Assembly: GCF_029016485.1 (NCBI RefSeq)
Contig: NZ_CP092106.1
Location: forward strand, 62,001 to 126,000
Source: Vibrio sp. JC009
GTDB lineage: Bacteria > Pseudomonadota > Gammaproteobacteria > Enterobacterales > Vibrionaceae
Length of the DNA: 64,000 nt
Direction of reading: 5' to 3'
Part shown: piece by piece, positions 48,685 through 57,660 of the stretch
How positions within the stretch are numbered: the first letter of the stretch is position 1
Layout: every line of letters starts with the position of its first letter
The notes under the pieces: model-generated
What the model was told of the DNA's origin: nothing
The model's input: the letters and a program-made list of their open reading frames with translations, nothing else
The model's database searches: none
Position numbers and translations under genes: made by a program

Positions 48685-49040
48685 TGCGGACTTCTAAAGG
48701 AATGACTCTGCTTGAGGTTCTGGTGGCACTGGCGATTTTTGCCACCGCTTCGCTCAGTATTATCCGTGCGGTCAGTCAGCATACGAATACACTGCGTCAC
48801 CTGGAAGAAAAGACCTTTGCTTCCATGGTGGTGGATAATCAGATGGCTCTGGTTCTGCTTGATGGTGTGCCTTCATCGGCCAAAACCGGCAAAACAGAAA
48901 TGGCCGGACGCACCTGGTACTGGAAGGTGGCACCGGTTCCCACGGTAGCGGATTACATTACCGGGTTTGATGTCAGTGTTTCTACAGAGCCGGGAGTAAA
49001 AAATCCTGTGGCGACGGTGAGAAGTTATGCGCCGAAATAG
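48684..49040 (+). CDS. gspI: Type II secretion minor pseudopilin GspI
   Basis: This 118-residue protein has the prepilin motif KG-MTLLEVLVALAIFATAS, with Met rather than Phe at position 1 of the mature protein. It carries the GspI signature WYWKVAPVPT. It forms the tip complex with GspJ and GspK. It overlaps gspH by one base and gspJ by 14 bp. Confidence 0.95.
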   Translation: MRTSKGMTLLEVLVALAIFATASLSIIRAVSQHTNTLRHLEEKTFASMVVDNQMALVLLDGVPSSAKTGKTEMAGRTWYWKVAPVPTVADYITGFDVSVSTEPGVKNPVATVRSYAPK

Positions 49041-49692
49041 TTATAAATTCAGCGGGAAGCACAGCGGATTTACCCTGATTGAAGTGCTGGTTGCTATCGC
49101 GATTTTTACCACTTTAAGCTTTTCGGCTTATCAGGTTCTGGATCAGACGCAGAAGAGCAACCAGCAATCGATAGAAGTCACTGGTCGCCTGAAAGAGATT
49201 CAGCGGGCTATGGTGATGATTGACAATGACTTTCGTCAGATAGCGCTCAGACCATTCAGAAACAATGGCGAAGAGGCATCGGGGAAGTTGCTCTGGTTCA
49301 GTGAAGGATTGTTAGATTCGGACAGTAACGGTGTGCTGTTTGTCCGTCTGGGCTGGCAGAACCCTCAGCAGTTTTTTCCCAGAGGCGAAGTGACCAAGGT
49401 TGGTTACCGCATCCGAGATAAGCAACTGGAAAGAGTCTGGTGGCGCTATCCGGATACGCCAGCCGGACAGCAGGGAATTGTGACCCCTCTGTTGACGGAT
49501 GTTGAAGAACTGGAAATGCGCTTTTATGGCGAAGAGGGCTGGAAAAGCGAATGGAGTGAGTCCTACAGTCTGCCAAAAGCCGTTGAGCTGAACCTGACGC
49601 TGGCTGACTATGGTGTGGTGACCCGGGTATATCTGACTTCGGGAGCGAAACTGGCGATTACTGCCTCGGATGAAGAGGTAACGGATGAGTAA
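49027..49692 (+). CDS. gspJ: Type II secretion minor pseudopilin GspJ
   Basis: The 221-residue pseudopilin has the cleavage region HSG-FTLIEVLVAIAIFTTLS near residue 14 and GspJ features (MIDNDFRQIALRP, VGYRIRDKQLERVWWRYPD). It is part of the tip complex. The start overlaps gspI and the end overlaps gspK by 8 bp. Confidence 0.95.
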   Translation: MRRNSYKFSGKHSGFTLIEVLVAIAIFTTLSFSAYQVLDQTQKSNQQSIEVTGRLKEIQRAMVMIDNDFRQIALRPFRNNGEEASGKLLWFSEGLLDSDSNGVLFVRLGWQNPQQFFPRGEVTKVGYRIRDKQLERVWWRYPDTPAGQQGIVTPLLTDVEELEMRFYGEEGWKSEWSESYSLPKAVELNLTLADYGVVTRVYLTSGAKLAITASDEEVTDE

Positions 49693-50704
49693 ATATCGCC
49701 ATAAGTCCGGGCCGAAATATAAACAGCAGGGCGTTGCGCTTATCGTGGTGCTGCTTGTGCTGGCTGTGATGGTTTCCCTGGCTGCGACCATGTCTGAACG
49801 GCTGTTTATTAATTTTCAGCACGCAGAGAATCAGAGGGATTCCCAGCAAGCTTACTGGTATGCCATCGGTGTGGAAGCACTGGCAAAGTACGCTGTTACC
49901 GAAAGTAAAAAAGACAGCGATACGATTAATATGAGTCAGCCATGGGCACTGGAGGAGCAGGTCTTCCCGCTTGATTACGGACAGGCAGCCGGAAAGATTC
50001 GTGATATGCAGTCCTGCTACAATATTAATGTACTGGCGGCCAGTAGCAGTCAGCAGCTTTCTGAGGGTGAGACCAAGCCCTATTTAGTCAGTGTGCTGCA
50101 ATTGACTCTGGAAGAGCTTGGAATAGAAAACTATCAGGCTGAAGTATTTGCTGATTCAGTGCGGGAGTATCTCGATGCGGATGACAGATCGCTGAGTAAC
50201 TTTGGCGTGGAAGACAGTACCTATGAGGCACTTTCGCCGGCTTATATGGCCGCAAATGGCATTCTGGCTGATGCCAGCGAGTTAAGGTCCATATACCAGA
50301 CTGACCCGCGGATGATGACACTGATTGCCCCTGTGCTTTGTGCCATACCGCAGGATGACTGGCGGTTAAATATAAATACGCTGGATGAGAAAGGCGCTGT
50401 GATTCTGGCCGCGCTGTTTTCTCCTCAGCTTAGTGTTGGTGATGCACGGAGTCTGGTGGAAAACCGCCCCTTTGATGGCTGGGAGAGTGTTGATGAGTTT
50501 CTGTCTGAGGCCAGTCTTTCCGGTATAGACAGCACTATCACAGACAAGGCAAAGGGCTATCTTGCTGTGGATAGCAGTTATTTTGAACTGGATGCACAGA
50601 TATTAGTGAATGAATCGAGAGTAAGAGTTCGCAGCTTGCTTTACGTTAATGATAATGACGAGGTATCGGTGATACGTCGTCGCTTTGGAGGGATCAGTGA
50701 GTGA
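49685..50704 (+). CDS. gspK: Type II secretion tip pseudopilin GspK
   Basis: The 339-residue protein caps the pseudopilus. Its prepilin region QQG-VALIVVLLVLAVMVSLA lacks Glu at position 5, as is normal for GspK. A large globular domain with SYNINVLAASS-like and YLDADDRSLS segments follows, with a helix-hairpin-helix-like end. It overlaps gspL by 8 bp. Confidence 0.94.
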   Translation: MSKYRHKSGPKYKQQGVALIVVLLVLAVMVSLAATMSERLFINFQHAENQRDSQQAYWYAIGVEALAKYAVTESKKDSDTINMSQPWALEEQVFPLDYGQAAGKIRDMQSCYNINVLAASSSQQLSEGETKPYLVSVLQLTLEELGIENYQAEVFADSVREYLDADDRSLSNFGVEDSTYEALSPAYMAANGILADASELRSIYQTDPRMMTLIAPVLCAIPQDDWRLNINTLDEKGAVILAALFSPQLSVGDARSLVENRPFDGWESVDEFLSEASLSGIDSTITDKAKGYLAVDSSYFELDAQILVNESRVRVRSLLYVNDNDEVSVIRRRFGGISE

Positions 50705-51908
50705 GTTTCTGACCGTTCGGCTGAGCAGGGATAAAGAAAAGACCGTTAGCTGGCTTGTTTGGTCGGCAAGCCAGAATGAGATTATTGCCAGTGGTGAACT
50801 AGCAGGTCATGAGCAGCTTGAAGAGCTGGCTCCTTATGCCAGACAAAGAACGACCATCATTATTCCGGATTCCGGCGATATTGTTCTGTCGGAGGTTGAA
50901 CTGCCTGCCGGCGCTTCAAAGCAGCTGGACACGGTTCTGCCGTATCTGATGGAAGACGATATTGCCCAGGATGTGGAAAGTCTGCACTTTCATGTGATGA
51001 AAAAAGCAGGCCAGAAGGCTTATGTGGCAGTAGTTGAGCGCCAGTATATTAAATCTCTGCTTGATAAGTTCTCTAAGCTTGGCATTGAAGTGAAGAAAGT
51101 GGTCCCGGATGTGCTTGCGCTTCCGGTGAAAGAGAAGGCGATTTCTGCGGTTCAGATAGATGATACCTGGCTGCTTCGCAAGGCGGTGTACTCGGGACTG
51201 GTGATTGAGCAGGAATGGCTGCCTCAGTTTTTTGCTTCTGACTGGCGAAAAGCGGAAGAGTCCGTTCTGCCGGTTCACAGTTATACCCCGGCACCAGAAA
51301 ACAGTGATTCACAACAGTGGCAGCAGCAAGAGCCTGAGCTGGTGATGGAGCTGCTGGCAAAAGGGGCAATCGCATCTTCTGAAAACCTGTTGTCCGGTGA
51401 GTTTAAGCCTCAGTCATCTATTCTGAAGCATCTGAGAGTGTGGAAAGGTGCAGCCGTTGCTGCCTGCTTCTTGCTTGTGGTGGCGCTGATTCAGAACGTC
51501 ATGCAGATAAATCAGGCTGAAGAGCAGGCGAAGGCGTACCGGGCTGAGAGCGAGCGGATTTTCCGGGCTATCTTTCCGGATAAAAGAAAAATCCCGACCG
51601 TCAGTTATCTTAAACGCCAGATGAATGATGAAGAGAGAAGGCTTTCTGGAGGCGGTGTTGGTGACTCTGTATTTACCTGGCTGATGGCATTGCCTGAGGC
51701 TTTGAACAAACAGGGAGAGGTTAAGTTCACATCGCTGAGATACGACGCCAACCGGGGTGAGGTCAGAGTGGAAGCTAAGATGAAAGACTTCCAGACTTTT
51801 GAAGTTGTCAGAAAGAAACTGGCGGAAACTTTCGTGGTAACTCAGGGACCGCTGGATCGTGAAGGCGATAAGGTTCAGGGAAGCTTTGTGCTGAGGAGAG
51901 AGCCATGA
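50697..51908 (+). CDS. gspL: Type II secretion protein GspL
   Basis: The 403-residue protein has an actin-like cytoplasmic domain that binds GspE (SEFLTVRLSRDKEKTVSWLV at the start), one transmembrane helix near residue 255 (AAVAACFLLVVALIQNVMQI) and a periplasmic ferredoxin-like domain. GTG at 50697 is chosen since it gives the normal N-terminus; TTG at 50685 is an alternative. It works with GspM in the inner-membrane platform. Confidence 0.94.
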   Translation: MSEFLTVRLSRDKEKTVSWLVWSASQNEIIASGELAGHEQLEELAPYARQRTTIIIPDSGDIVLSEVELPAGASKQLDTVLPYLMEDDIAQDVESLHFHVMKKAGQKAYVAVVERQYIKSLLDKFSKLGIEVKKVVPDVLALPVKEKAISAVQIDDTWLLRKAVYSGLVIEQEWLPQFFASDWRKAEESVLPVHSYTPAPENSDSQQWQQQEPELVMELLAKGAIASSENLLSGEFKPQSSILKHLRVWKGAAVAACFLLVVALIQNVMQINQAEEQAKAYRAESERIFRAIFPDKRKIPTVSYLKRQMNDEERRLSGGGVGDSVFTWLMALPEALNKQGEVKFTSLRYDANRGEVRVEAKMKDFQTFEVVRKKLAETFVVTQGPLDREGDKVQGSFVLRREP

Positions 51909-52399
51909 GCGGATTGAAGAATAGTGTGCTTACCTGGTGGAACAGCAACAGCGTCCGGGAGCAGCGGTTATTGCTAATCTGCCTGACTTTAATGGTGTTT
52001 GCCGGTGTTTACTGGGGCCTTGTTCAGCCAATGGCTGACCGGGCCGGTCAGGCGCAAAACCGTATCAACAGCGAAAAGCAATTGCATGACTGGGTGGTAA
52101 AAAAAGCCGACAGAATTACGGAGTTAAGAGGCGTTGGCGGTAAAGCCATCTCTTCTGCACCAGTGAATCAGGTTGTCTCTTCGTCTGTCGGGCGCTACAG
52201 GGTTGAGCTAATCCGTATGCAGCCGAGAAATGATTCCCTTCAGGTCTGGGTGAAGCCTCTGCCGTTTAATCAGTTGCTAAACTGGCTGGCTTATCTTGAA
52301 GAAAGTCAGGGTATTGGTGTGGAATTTATCGATCTGGCCGCATCAGAAACCGAAGGGGTTGTGGATGTGAAGCGCTTACAACTGAAGAGAGGCATCTAG
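51905..52399 (+). CDS. gspM: Type II secretion protein GspM
   Basis: This 164-residue bitopic protein has a short cytoplasmic start, one transmembrane helix (LLLICLTLMVFAGVYWGLV) and a periplasmic ferredoxin-like domain ending in LQLKRGI. It stabilises GspL. The start overlaps the gspL stop by four bases (ATGA). Confidence 0.94.
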   Translation: MSGLKNSVLTWWNSNSVREQRLLLICLTLMVFAGVYWGLVQPMADRAGQAQNRINSEKQLHDWVVKKADRITELRGVGGKAISSAPVNQVVSSSVGRYRVELIRMQPRNDSLQVWVKPLPFNQLLNWLAYLEESQGIGVEFIDLAASETEGVVDVKRLQLKRGI

Positions 52400-52400
52400 C

Positions 52401-53159
52401 GTGAAACGCATTGTTTTGTTTTCAATTCTGTTTTTATTTGTGACCTTAATTAGTGTCTGTGCCCATACTCCGGCCTCATTTGTTTTCAAATATATGCCAA
52501 AAGTAAAAGGGCTTGAGATTGCCGGATTGTCCGGGACTATCTGGCATGGAAAAGCTCAGTCTGTGGTGGTCCGGGGTATCAATCTGGGTCAGGTTAGCTG
52601 GGACTTTATACCTTCAGACCTGTTTCAGGGAGAGGCGGCATACGCAGTCAGATTTGGACGAAATAGCCCTATGAAGCTGAGTGGCAAAGGGATTATCGGC
52701 TACGGTTTCTCCGGCCCGTTTGCTGAAAACCTGCATGCTTCAGTACCAGCAGAGTCTGCGCTTCAGTTTGCTCCTGTCCCGGTGCCGGTTGAGGTGAGCG
52801 GACAGTTGGATCTGACCATCAATGAATATCAGTATGCATCTCCCTGGTGCCAATCTGCCCGGGGCGCCCTGGTATGGAATGCCAGCCAGATAGATTCTCC
52901 GCTGGGTGGCCTGGAGCTTGGGACGATTATTGCTGATCTGGAATGCTCCGACAGCACGCTGATTGCAAAGGGCGAGCATGATGTTGCTCAGCTTTCCGGG
53001 GCTATTGATGCAGAGTTAAGTTCTGACATGAAATACAGACTGGATACCTGGTTTAAGCCCGGTGCGCAGTTCCCGCCATCCATGCAGAAACAGCTAAAAT
53101 GGCTGGGTGATCCGGATAATCAGGGACGCTACCCATTTGTGTTGTCAGGGAAGTTGTAG
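52401..53159 (+). CDS. gspN: Type II secretion protein GspN
   Basis: The 252-residue protein has an N-terminal membrane anchor (RIVLFSILFLFVTLISVCA) and a periplasmic beta-rich domain (GLEIAGLSGTIWHGKAQSVVV). GspN is optional in many type II systems; its role is unclear. The start is GTG or ATG-equivalent at 52401, one base after the gspM stop. It closes the operon; nudE follows after 37 bp. Confidence 0.92.
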   Translation: MKRIVLFSILFLFVTLISVCAHTPASFVFKYMPKVKGLEIAGLSGTIWHGKAQSVVVRGINLGQVSWDFIPSDLFQGEAAYAVRFGRNSPMKLSGKGIIGYGFSGPFAENLHASVPAESALQFAPVPVPVEVSGQLDLTINEYQYASPWCQSARGALVWNASQIDSPLGGLELGTIIADLECSDSTLIAKGEHDVAQLSGAIDAELSSDMKYRLDTWFKPGAQFPPSMQKQLKWLGDPDNQGRYPFVLSGKL

Positions 53160-53196
53160 TATAGATTGTTAAATAATTACTACTAAGGAGAAAGCT

Positions 53197-53754
53197 ATGC
53201 CAGCGAGGAAAAAACCCATCATTAAATCGGTTGAAACCGTGGCCAGGTCTAAGCTTTTTTCCATCGAATCCCTTGAGTTGGAGTTCTCCAATGGAGCGCA
53301 GCGCACCTATGAGCGCATGAAGCGCACTAACCGTGAAGCCGTATTGGTTGTGCCTGTTACTGACAGCGGAGATCTGCTGTTGGTGCGGGAATATGGTGCC
53401 GGAACAGAAGAGTACGAGCTGGGCTTTCCCAAGGGATTGGTTGATTTAGGTGAAACGCCTGAACAGGCTGCCGATAGAGAGTTAAAGGAAGAGATAGGCT
53501 TTGGCAGCAACAATCTGACCTTCCTGAAAGAAGTTGTGCTGGCACCGTCTTACTTTTCCAGCAAGATGAGTCTTTATATTGCACGAGGGCTGTATCCGGA
53601 AAAACTGGAAGGTGATGAGCCTGAACCGCTGGAAGTGGTGCGCTGGCCACTTGCACAGGCGGAGGAGTTGTTAACGCATATGGACTTCAGCGAAGCGAGG
53701 AGTATTGCCGCACTGATGCTGGCAATGCGTGTTTTATCGCAGGAATCAAACTGA
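53197..53754 (+). CDS. nudE: ADP compounds hydrolase NudE
   Basis: This 185-residue Nudix enzyme hydrolyses ADP-ribose, NADH, Ap2A and similar compounds. The Nudix box is complete: GLVDLGETPEQAADRELKEE followed by IG. AAGGAG precedes ATG 53197. It lies between gspN and cysQ in the same direction, an arrangement typical of vibrios and relatives. Confidence 0.94.
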   Translation: MPARKKPIIKSVETVARSKLFSIESLELEFSNGAQRTYERMKRTNREAVLVVPVTDSGDLLLVREYGAGTEEYELGFPKGLVDLGETPEQAADRELKEEIGFGSNNLTFLKEVVLAPSYFSSKMSLYIARGLYPEKLEGDEPEPLEVVRWPLAQAEELLTHMDFSEARSIAALMLAMRVLSQESN

Positions 53755-53764
53755 GGTGTCCGTG

Positions 53765-54589
53765 ATGTCTAAAGATATGTCCCATCTTCTTCCATCCATC
53801 ATTGAGGTTGCCAGATCGGCCGGTCAGCTGATACTGGATATCTATGAAAACAAGCATTACGAGTCATTTACCAAAAGTGATTCTACACCTGTGACCAGTG
53901 CGGACTTAGCCGCGCATAAGCTTATCAACGAAAAACTGCCGGAGCTGACACCCGATATCCCCGTTCTTTCAGAAGAAGCTGCTGATATCAGCCTTGAAAA
54001 GCGGGCGCAATGGTCGCGCTACTGGCTGGTGGACCCGCTTGACGGTACTCAGGAATTTATTGCCCGCAGCGGCGATTTCGCTACCATTATTGCCCTTGTT
54101 GAAGACAACAAGCCGGTAATGGGCGTGGTCTATGCCCCGGTATCCGGAGTGACTTACTACGCTTATGAGGGCAAAGGTGCCTGGAAGATCCCGCAAATAG
54201 GCGACGAAAGTGTGCCTATCCAGACGCATCAGCATGACGAAGAGAGTCAGACGCTGGCCATCGCCATCAGCCGTCGCCAGGATATCAACCGAATCACCAG
54301 CCGTATGTGCCCGTCATGGAACTACGATTTAGTCCCTCTGGGATCCGCAGCCTTAAAAGCCTGTCTGGTAGCAGAAGGTGCAGTAGACTGCTACCTGCGC
54401 CTGGGGCCGACGGGAGAATGGGACACAGCAGCAACCCAGTGCATCGTCCAGGAAGCCGGCGGCAGAGTGCTGAGCACAAAACTGGAAGCTCTTTCCTATA
54501 ACGAAAGAGAAACGCTGGAAAACCCGAATTTTATCGTGTTGGGGGATGAGAGGTTGCCTTGGGATCAGATACTTAGGGAAAAAGGTTAG
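53765..54589 (+). CDS. cysQ: 3'(2'),5'-bisphosphate nucleotidase CysQ
   Basis: The 274-residue magnesium-dependent phosphatase of the inositol monophosphatase superfamily recycles 3'-phosphoadenosine 5'-phosphate from sulfate assimilation. Motifs are LSEEAADI, the metal site WLVDPLDGTQEFIARSGDFA and EWDTAATQCIVQEAGG. ATG 53765 is chosen (GTG 53762 adjacent) with a GAGGTG site upstream; the longer open frame reaches into nudE. A composite repeat follows. Confidence 0.94.
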   Translation: MSKDMSHLLPSIIEVARSAGQLILDIYENKHYESFTKSDSTPVTSADLAAHKLINEKLPELTPDIPVLSEEAADISLEKRAQWSRYWLVDPLDGTQEFIARSGDFATIIALVEDNKPVMGVVYAPVSGVTYYAYEGKGAWKIPQIGDESVPIQTHQHDEESQTLAIAISRRQDINRITSRMCPSWNYDLVPLGSAALKACLVAEGAVDCYLRLGPTGEWDTAATQCIVQEAGGRVLSTKLEALSYNERETLENPNFIVLGDERLPWDQILREKG

Positions 54590-54720
54590 TGGGCCCTGGG
54601 CCCTAGGTTTCTGGGCCCTGGGATATTGACTTTGCTTGGGTAAGCTAATTGTATTTAGCTTGTTATAACGTTTTTTCCCAGGGCCTAGCAGGGCGAAGCC
54701 CGAACCCAGGGCCCAGGGCC
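54590..54720. repeat. GGCCCTGGG composite inverted repeat (cysQ-nfuA gap)
   Basis: Left module 54590-54622 carries GGGCCCTGGGCCCTAGG and GGGCCCTGGG. Right module 54677-54720 is CCCAGGGCC, core TAGCAGGGCGAAGCCCGA, CCCAGGGCCCAGGGCC. They are inverted around about 55 bp and fill the gap between two convergent genes, where no other terminator is seen. Confidence 0.78.
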
Positions 54721-54725
54721 GAATA

Positions 54726-55313
54726 TTAGTAGTACGAATGCTCCCCCCGAGCATGCTCCGTAGCATCACGCACTGCGGTTAACTCCCCCTCAAACTGAGC
54801 CAGAAGTTCTTTTTCTATACCTTCTTTCAGAGTGACATCAACCATAGAACAGCCATTACAACCGCCGCCGAACTGGACTAGGGCGATGCCGTCTTCGGTG
54901 ATTTCAACCAGGCTTACATGACCACCGTGGCCTGCCAGCTGTGGGTTTACTTGCGTCTGGATTGCGTACTCAACGCGTTCCATTAGCGGGGCGTCATCTG
55001 CAACTTTACGCATTTTTGCGTTCGGTGCTTTCAGGGTTAGCTGAGAACCCATTTTGTCTGTTACGAAATCAATTTCTGCATCTTCAAGGAAAGGCAGGCT
55101 TAGATCATCAACGAAGGCTGAAAAGGCTTCGAATTTCATTTCGGTATCGGCACTTTCAACCGCTTCTGTCGGGCAGTAGGACACGCCGCATTCTGCGTTT
55201 GGTGTTCCCGGATTGACAACAAATACACGGATGTTGGTACCTTCAGGCTGTTGTTCCAGCAATTTTGCAAAGTGGTTCTGAGCATTCTCAGTGATAGTAA
55301 TAATATTCGACAC
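54726..55313 (-). CDS. nfuA: Iron-sulfur biogenesis protein NfuA
   Basis: This 195-residue protein has an N-terminal degenerate A-type domain and a C-terminal Nfu domain with the cluster-binding CXXC at 152-155 ([16 protein letters not shown]). NfuA carries a 4Fe-4S cluster to apo-proteins, notably under iron or oxidative stress. It is downstream of comF in the same direction, across a 101-bp gap. Confidence 0.96.
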   Translation of the reverse strand: MSNIITITENAQNHFAKLLEQQPEGTNIRVFVVNPGTPNAECGVSYCPTEAVESADTEMKFEAFSAFVDDLSLPFLEDAEIDFVTDKMGSQLTLKAPNAKMRKVADDAPLMERVEYAIQTQVNPQLAGHGGHVSLVEITEDGIALVQFGGGCNGCSMVDVTLKEGIEKELLAQFEGELTAVRDATEHARGEHSYY

Positions 55314-55414
55314 GGCTAATACCTGACTTATTTTGTAGGTTATTTCGATTACATTCTACTCCTGTTTAAATCGGATGCCACCTTTTTATTCAGCAATGAG
55401 ATTTTGCATCACTT

Positions 55415-56122
55415 TTATGACGGTTCAGGAGTTCGGCATATACAGTAAATATCAATTTTTTTTACTCCAATATCAAGGAGTAACTGGCATAAATGCCGGG
55501 CTGTACTGCCTGTTGTCACCACATCGTCAACGATAGCAACATGCTCCACACCGGGGTGATTTAATAACTGAAATGCGCCACTGAGGTTGGACTGTCTTGC
55601 CTGTAAGGAGAGGCTTTGCTGAGGTGGTGTGGACTTTATTCTCCGGAACACCTTACGATTAAGCTGGCTCTGTTGCCCTAGATGTTCACAAAGATAGTGT
55701 GCCAGTATCCAGCTTTGGTTGTAGCCCCTGCGGATATAGCGTTTCCAGTGCAGCGGGACAGGGATTACAACAGGAGCCGGGTGATCGATATTCAGGGAAA
55801 GCAGATAGCTCAGGTCATAGGCGAAGCGGTATTTGTGGTGATATTTCAGCTGACTGACGTATCCGGAAAGCGGTGTCTGATAATCTCCCACACAATATAA
55901 TCTGTGCCAGATTGGTGGATTGATAAGACACTGTCCACATTTATCCACGGGTTTCAGCGTAGGAAGCCCGCAACAGCGGCAACGTGGCTGAGGCAGAAAA
56001 TATCTCTGACAGCTTTTACACCAGATGGTGGTATTATGAACACTATCAATGGTGAGACCACATAAATCGCATTGAGGAGTACAATACCTGAAGAAAAGAG
56101 TTCTTAGCGGCTCTGTTAGCAT
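55415..56122 (-). CDS. comF: ComF-family phosphoribosyltransferase-like protein
   Basis: The 235-residue protein has an N-terminal zinc ribbon (CDLCGLTID, CKSCQRY, CRCCGLP, CGQC) and a C-terminal phosphoribosyltransferase fold with VAIVDDVVTTGSTARHL. ComF (GntX in E. coli) is needed for DNA uptake in competent bacteria, and vibrios are naturally competent on chitin. It is divergent from bioH and precedes nfuA, the standard bioH-comF-nfuA order. Confidence 0.92.
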   Translation of the reverse strand: MLTEPLRTLFFRYCTPQCDLCGLTIDSVHNTTIWCKSCQRYFLPQPRCRCCGLPTLKPVDKCGQCLINPPIWHRLYCVGDYQTPLSGYVSQLKYHHKYRFAYDLSYLLSLNIDHPAPVVIPVPLHWKRYIRRGYNQSWILAHYLCEHLGQQSQLNRKVFRRIKSTPPQQSLSLQARQSNLSGAFQLLNHPGVEHVAIVDDVVTTGSTARHLCQLLLDIGVKKIDIYCICRTPEPS

Positions 56123-56207
56123 GGGAAGTACTGGTTAGTGGGCATCTTTGTAGATTAGCCCCGTTAATCTGGTCCGCTGTATGAGTTTAGTAGGAGAAAG
56201 AGAGACA

Positions 56208-56975
56208 ATGAGCGCACCTTTATTTTGGCAGACCCTGGGCGAAGGCGAAGATGTTGTGCTGATCCACGGCTGGGGAATGAACGGAGCAGTCTGGCAGCAG
56301 ACAGCGGATATTCTGTCGCAGCATTACAGGGTGCATATTGTGGATCTGCCGGGCTACGGGCACAGCGCTGAAACCGGCGCGCAGGATCTGGATGAAATCG
56401 CTTCTCTGGTGCTGGACTCTGCGCCGGATAAGGCTATCTGGATTGGCTGGTCACTGGGTGGACTGGTGGCAACCCATGTGGCACTGAACTATCCGCAACG
56501 GGTTGCTAAACTTATTACCGTAGCCAGTTCACCAAAGTTTGCAGCAGAGAAAGGCTGGCGAGGTATTAAGCCACAGGTTCTGAAGGCCTTTACTGAGCAA
56601 CTGGTGGAAGATTTTCAGACAACCATAGAGCGGTTTATGGCGCTTCAGGCCATGGGTAGTCCCACAGCAAGGCAGGATGTAAAAACGCTGAAAAAGGCCG
56701 TACTGTCCCGTCCGGCTCCGGATCAGGACTCTTTGGTGCTTGGATTAAGCCTGCTGGCAGATGTGGATTTCCGGTCAGAACTCAAAAATTTGACGATGCC
56801 AATACTCCGTCTTTATGGCCGACTGGACGGACTTGTACCGGTAAAAGTCGCTAAGGATGTGGCTAACTATATTGAAAATTCAGAAGATTTTACTTTTGCA
56901 GAGTCTTCTCACGCCCCGTTTATGACGGAGCTGGAGGCCTTCTGTTCAAGAATAATTCAATTTATTGGTAAATAA
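56208..56975 (+). CDS. bioH: Pimeloyl-ACP methyl ester esterase BioH
   Basis: The 255-residue alpha/beta hydrolase removes the methyl group from pimeloyl-ACP methyl ester in biotin synthesis. The catalytic triad segments are GWSLGG (nucleophile Ser82), LYGRLDGLVP (Asp) and ESSHAPFM (His), with oxyanion region HGWGMNGAVW. ATG 56208 follows TAGGAG and gives E. coli-like length; an in-frame start at 56181 is less likely. It is divergent from comF. Confidence 0.95.
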   Translation: MSAPLFWQTLGEGEDVVLIHGWGMNGAVWQQTADILSQHYRVHIVDLPGYGHSAETGAQDLDEIASLVLDSAPDKAIWIGWSLGGLVATHVALNYPQRVAKLITVASSPKFAAEKGWRGIKPQVLKAFTEQLVEDFQTTIERFMALQAMGSPTARQDVKTLKKAVLSRPAPDQDSLVLGLSLLADVDFRSELKNLTMPILRLYGRLDGLVPVKVAKDVANYIENSEDFTFAESSHAPFMTELEAFCSRIIQFIGK

Positions 56976-57091
56976 TTGAGCAAGTTGGCCGATAACTAGT
57001 CTAACCAAGAGAGATACATTAAGGTCGCTGTTGGTGTATCGCGGATTATGCTGCGCATGGGAAGTGATACTGAAATTGAAGGAGGTTTGTC

Positions 57092-57562
57092 ATGATTGTG
57101 TCGCCGACCAATGTGAGCGTGCCACTGATTGCCCCTTCGGTCAATGTTCAGACAGAGCAGGCGGCGCACGAAAACAAAATCCGTGAGCCAATAGTCCCGA
57201 CTGTCGAACTGACGAAATCCAATGCAGAAAGACGTATCACTGCGGATGATAAACGCCGGAAACGTCCCTCATGGGAGCCGTCTGACCACCCTGATTATGA
57301 GTTGGAGAACGAGACAAGTACTTCTTCTTCGTATAGTGAAGAGCCAGAAGATACACTGAGCAGACTGTTTAGGTTAATTGCGTTGCAAACCTACGCAGAA
57401 AAGCAGGGTATGGGCTACACAATACGCTTCCGGCTGCCGAAACGCCTGCTGGATGCCGCGATTATTCAGGGAAAAATGGAGCGACGCCGGACAGTGATAA
57501 GCTATCACTATGGCCACGCCGTTGCACCGCATACACCATCGGAGGTGTTGGCGGTGTTGTAA
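57092..57562 (+). CDS. Hypothetical protein
   Basis: I do not recognise this 156-residue protein. GGAGG lies just before ATG 57092, supporting translation. The first 85 residues look disordered and charged (TADDKRRKRPSWEPSDHPDY, then a Ser/Glu-rich stretch). The C-terminal part (SRLFRLIALQTYAEKQGMGYT, FRLPKRLLDAAIIQG) could form a small folded domain. There is no signal peptide or membrane helix. It lies between bioH and the convergent tex gene, with a composite repeat right after the stop. Confidence 0.7.
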   Translation: MIVSPTNVSVPLIAPSVNVQTEQAAHENKIREPIVPTVELTKSNAERRITADDKRRKRPSWEPSDHPDYELENETSTSSSYSEEPEDTLSRLFRLIALQTYAEKQGMGYTIRFRLPKRLLDAAIIQGKMERRRTVISYHYGHAVAPHTPSEVLAVL

Positions 57563-57566
57563 TAGA

Positions 57567-57657
57567 AGGCCCTGGGCCCTGGGTTTACAGGCTCTTGGGG
57601 GAGCCTCCCCCAGGAACCAGCAGTGAGCGAAGCGAACGAACCCAGGACCAAGGGCCC
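57567..57657. repeat. GGCCCTGGG composite repeat, compact form
   Basis: GGCCCTGGGCCCTGGG at the left and CCCAGGACCAAGGGCCC at the right flank a short GGGGGAGCCTCCCCC-type palindrome and the core AGTGAGCGAAGCGAACGA. It appears to be an inverted pair that has lost its spacer. It lies between the convergent hypothetical gene and tex. Confidence 0.7.
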
Positions 57658-57660
57658 TAT

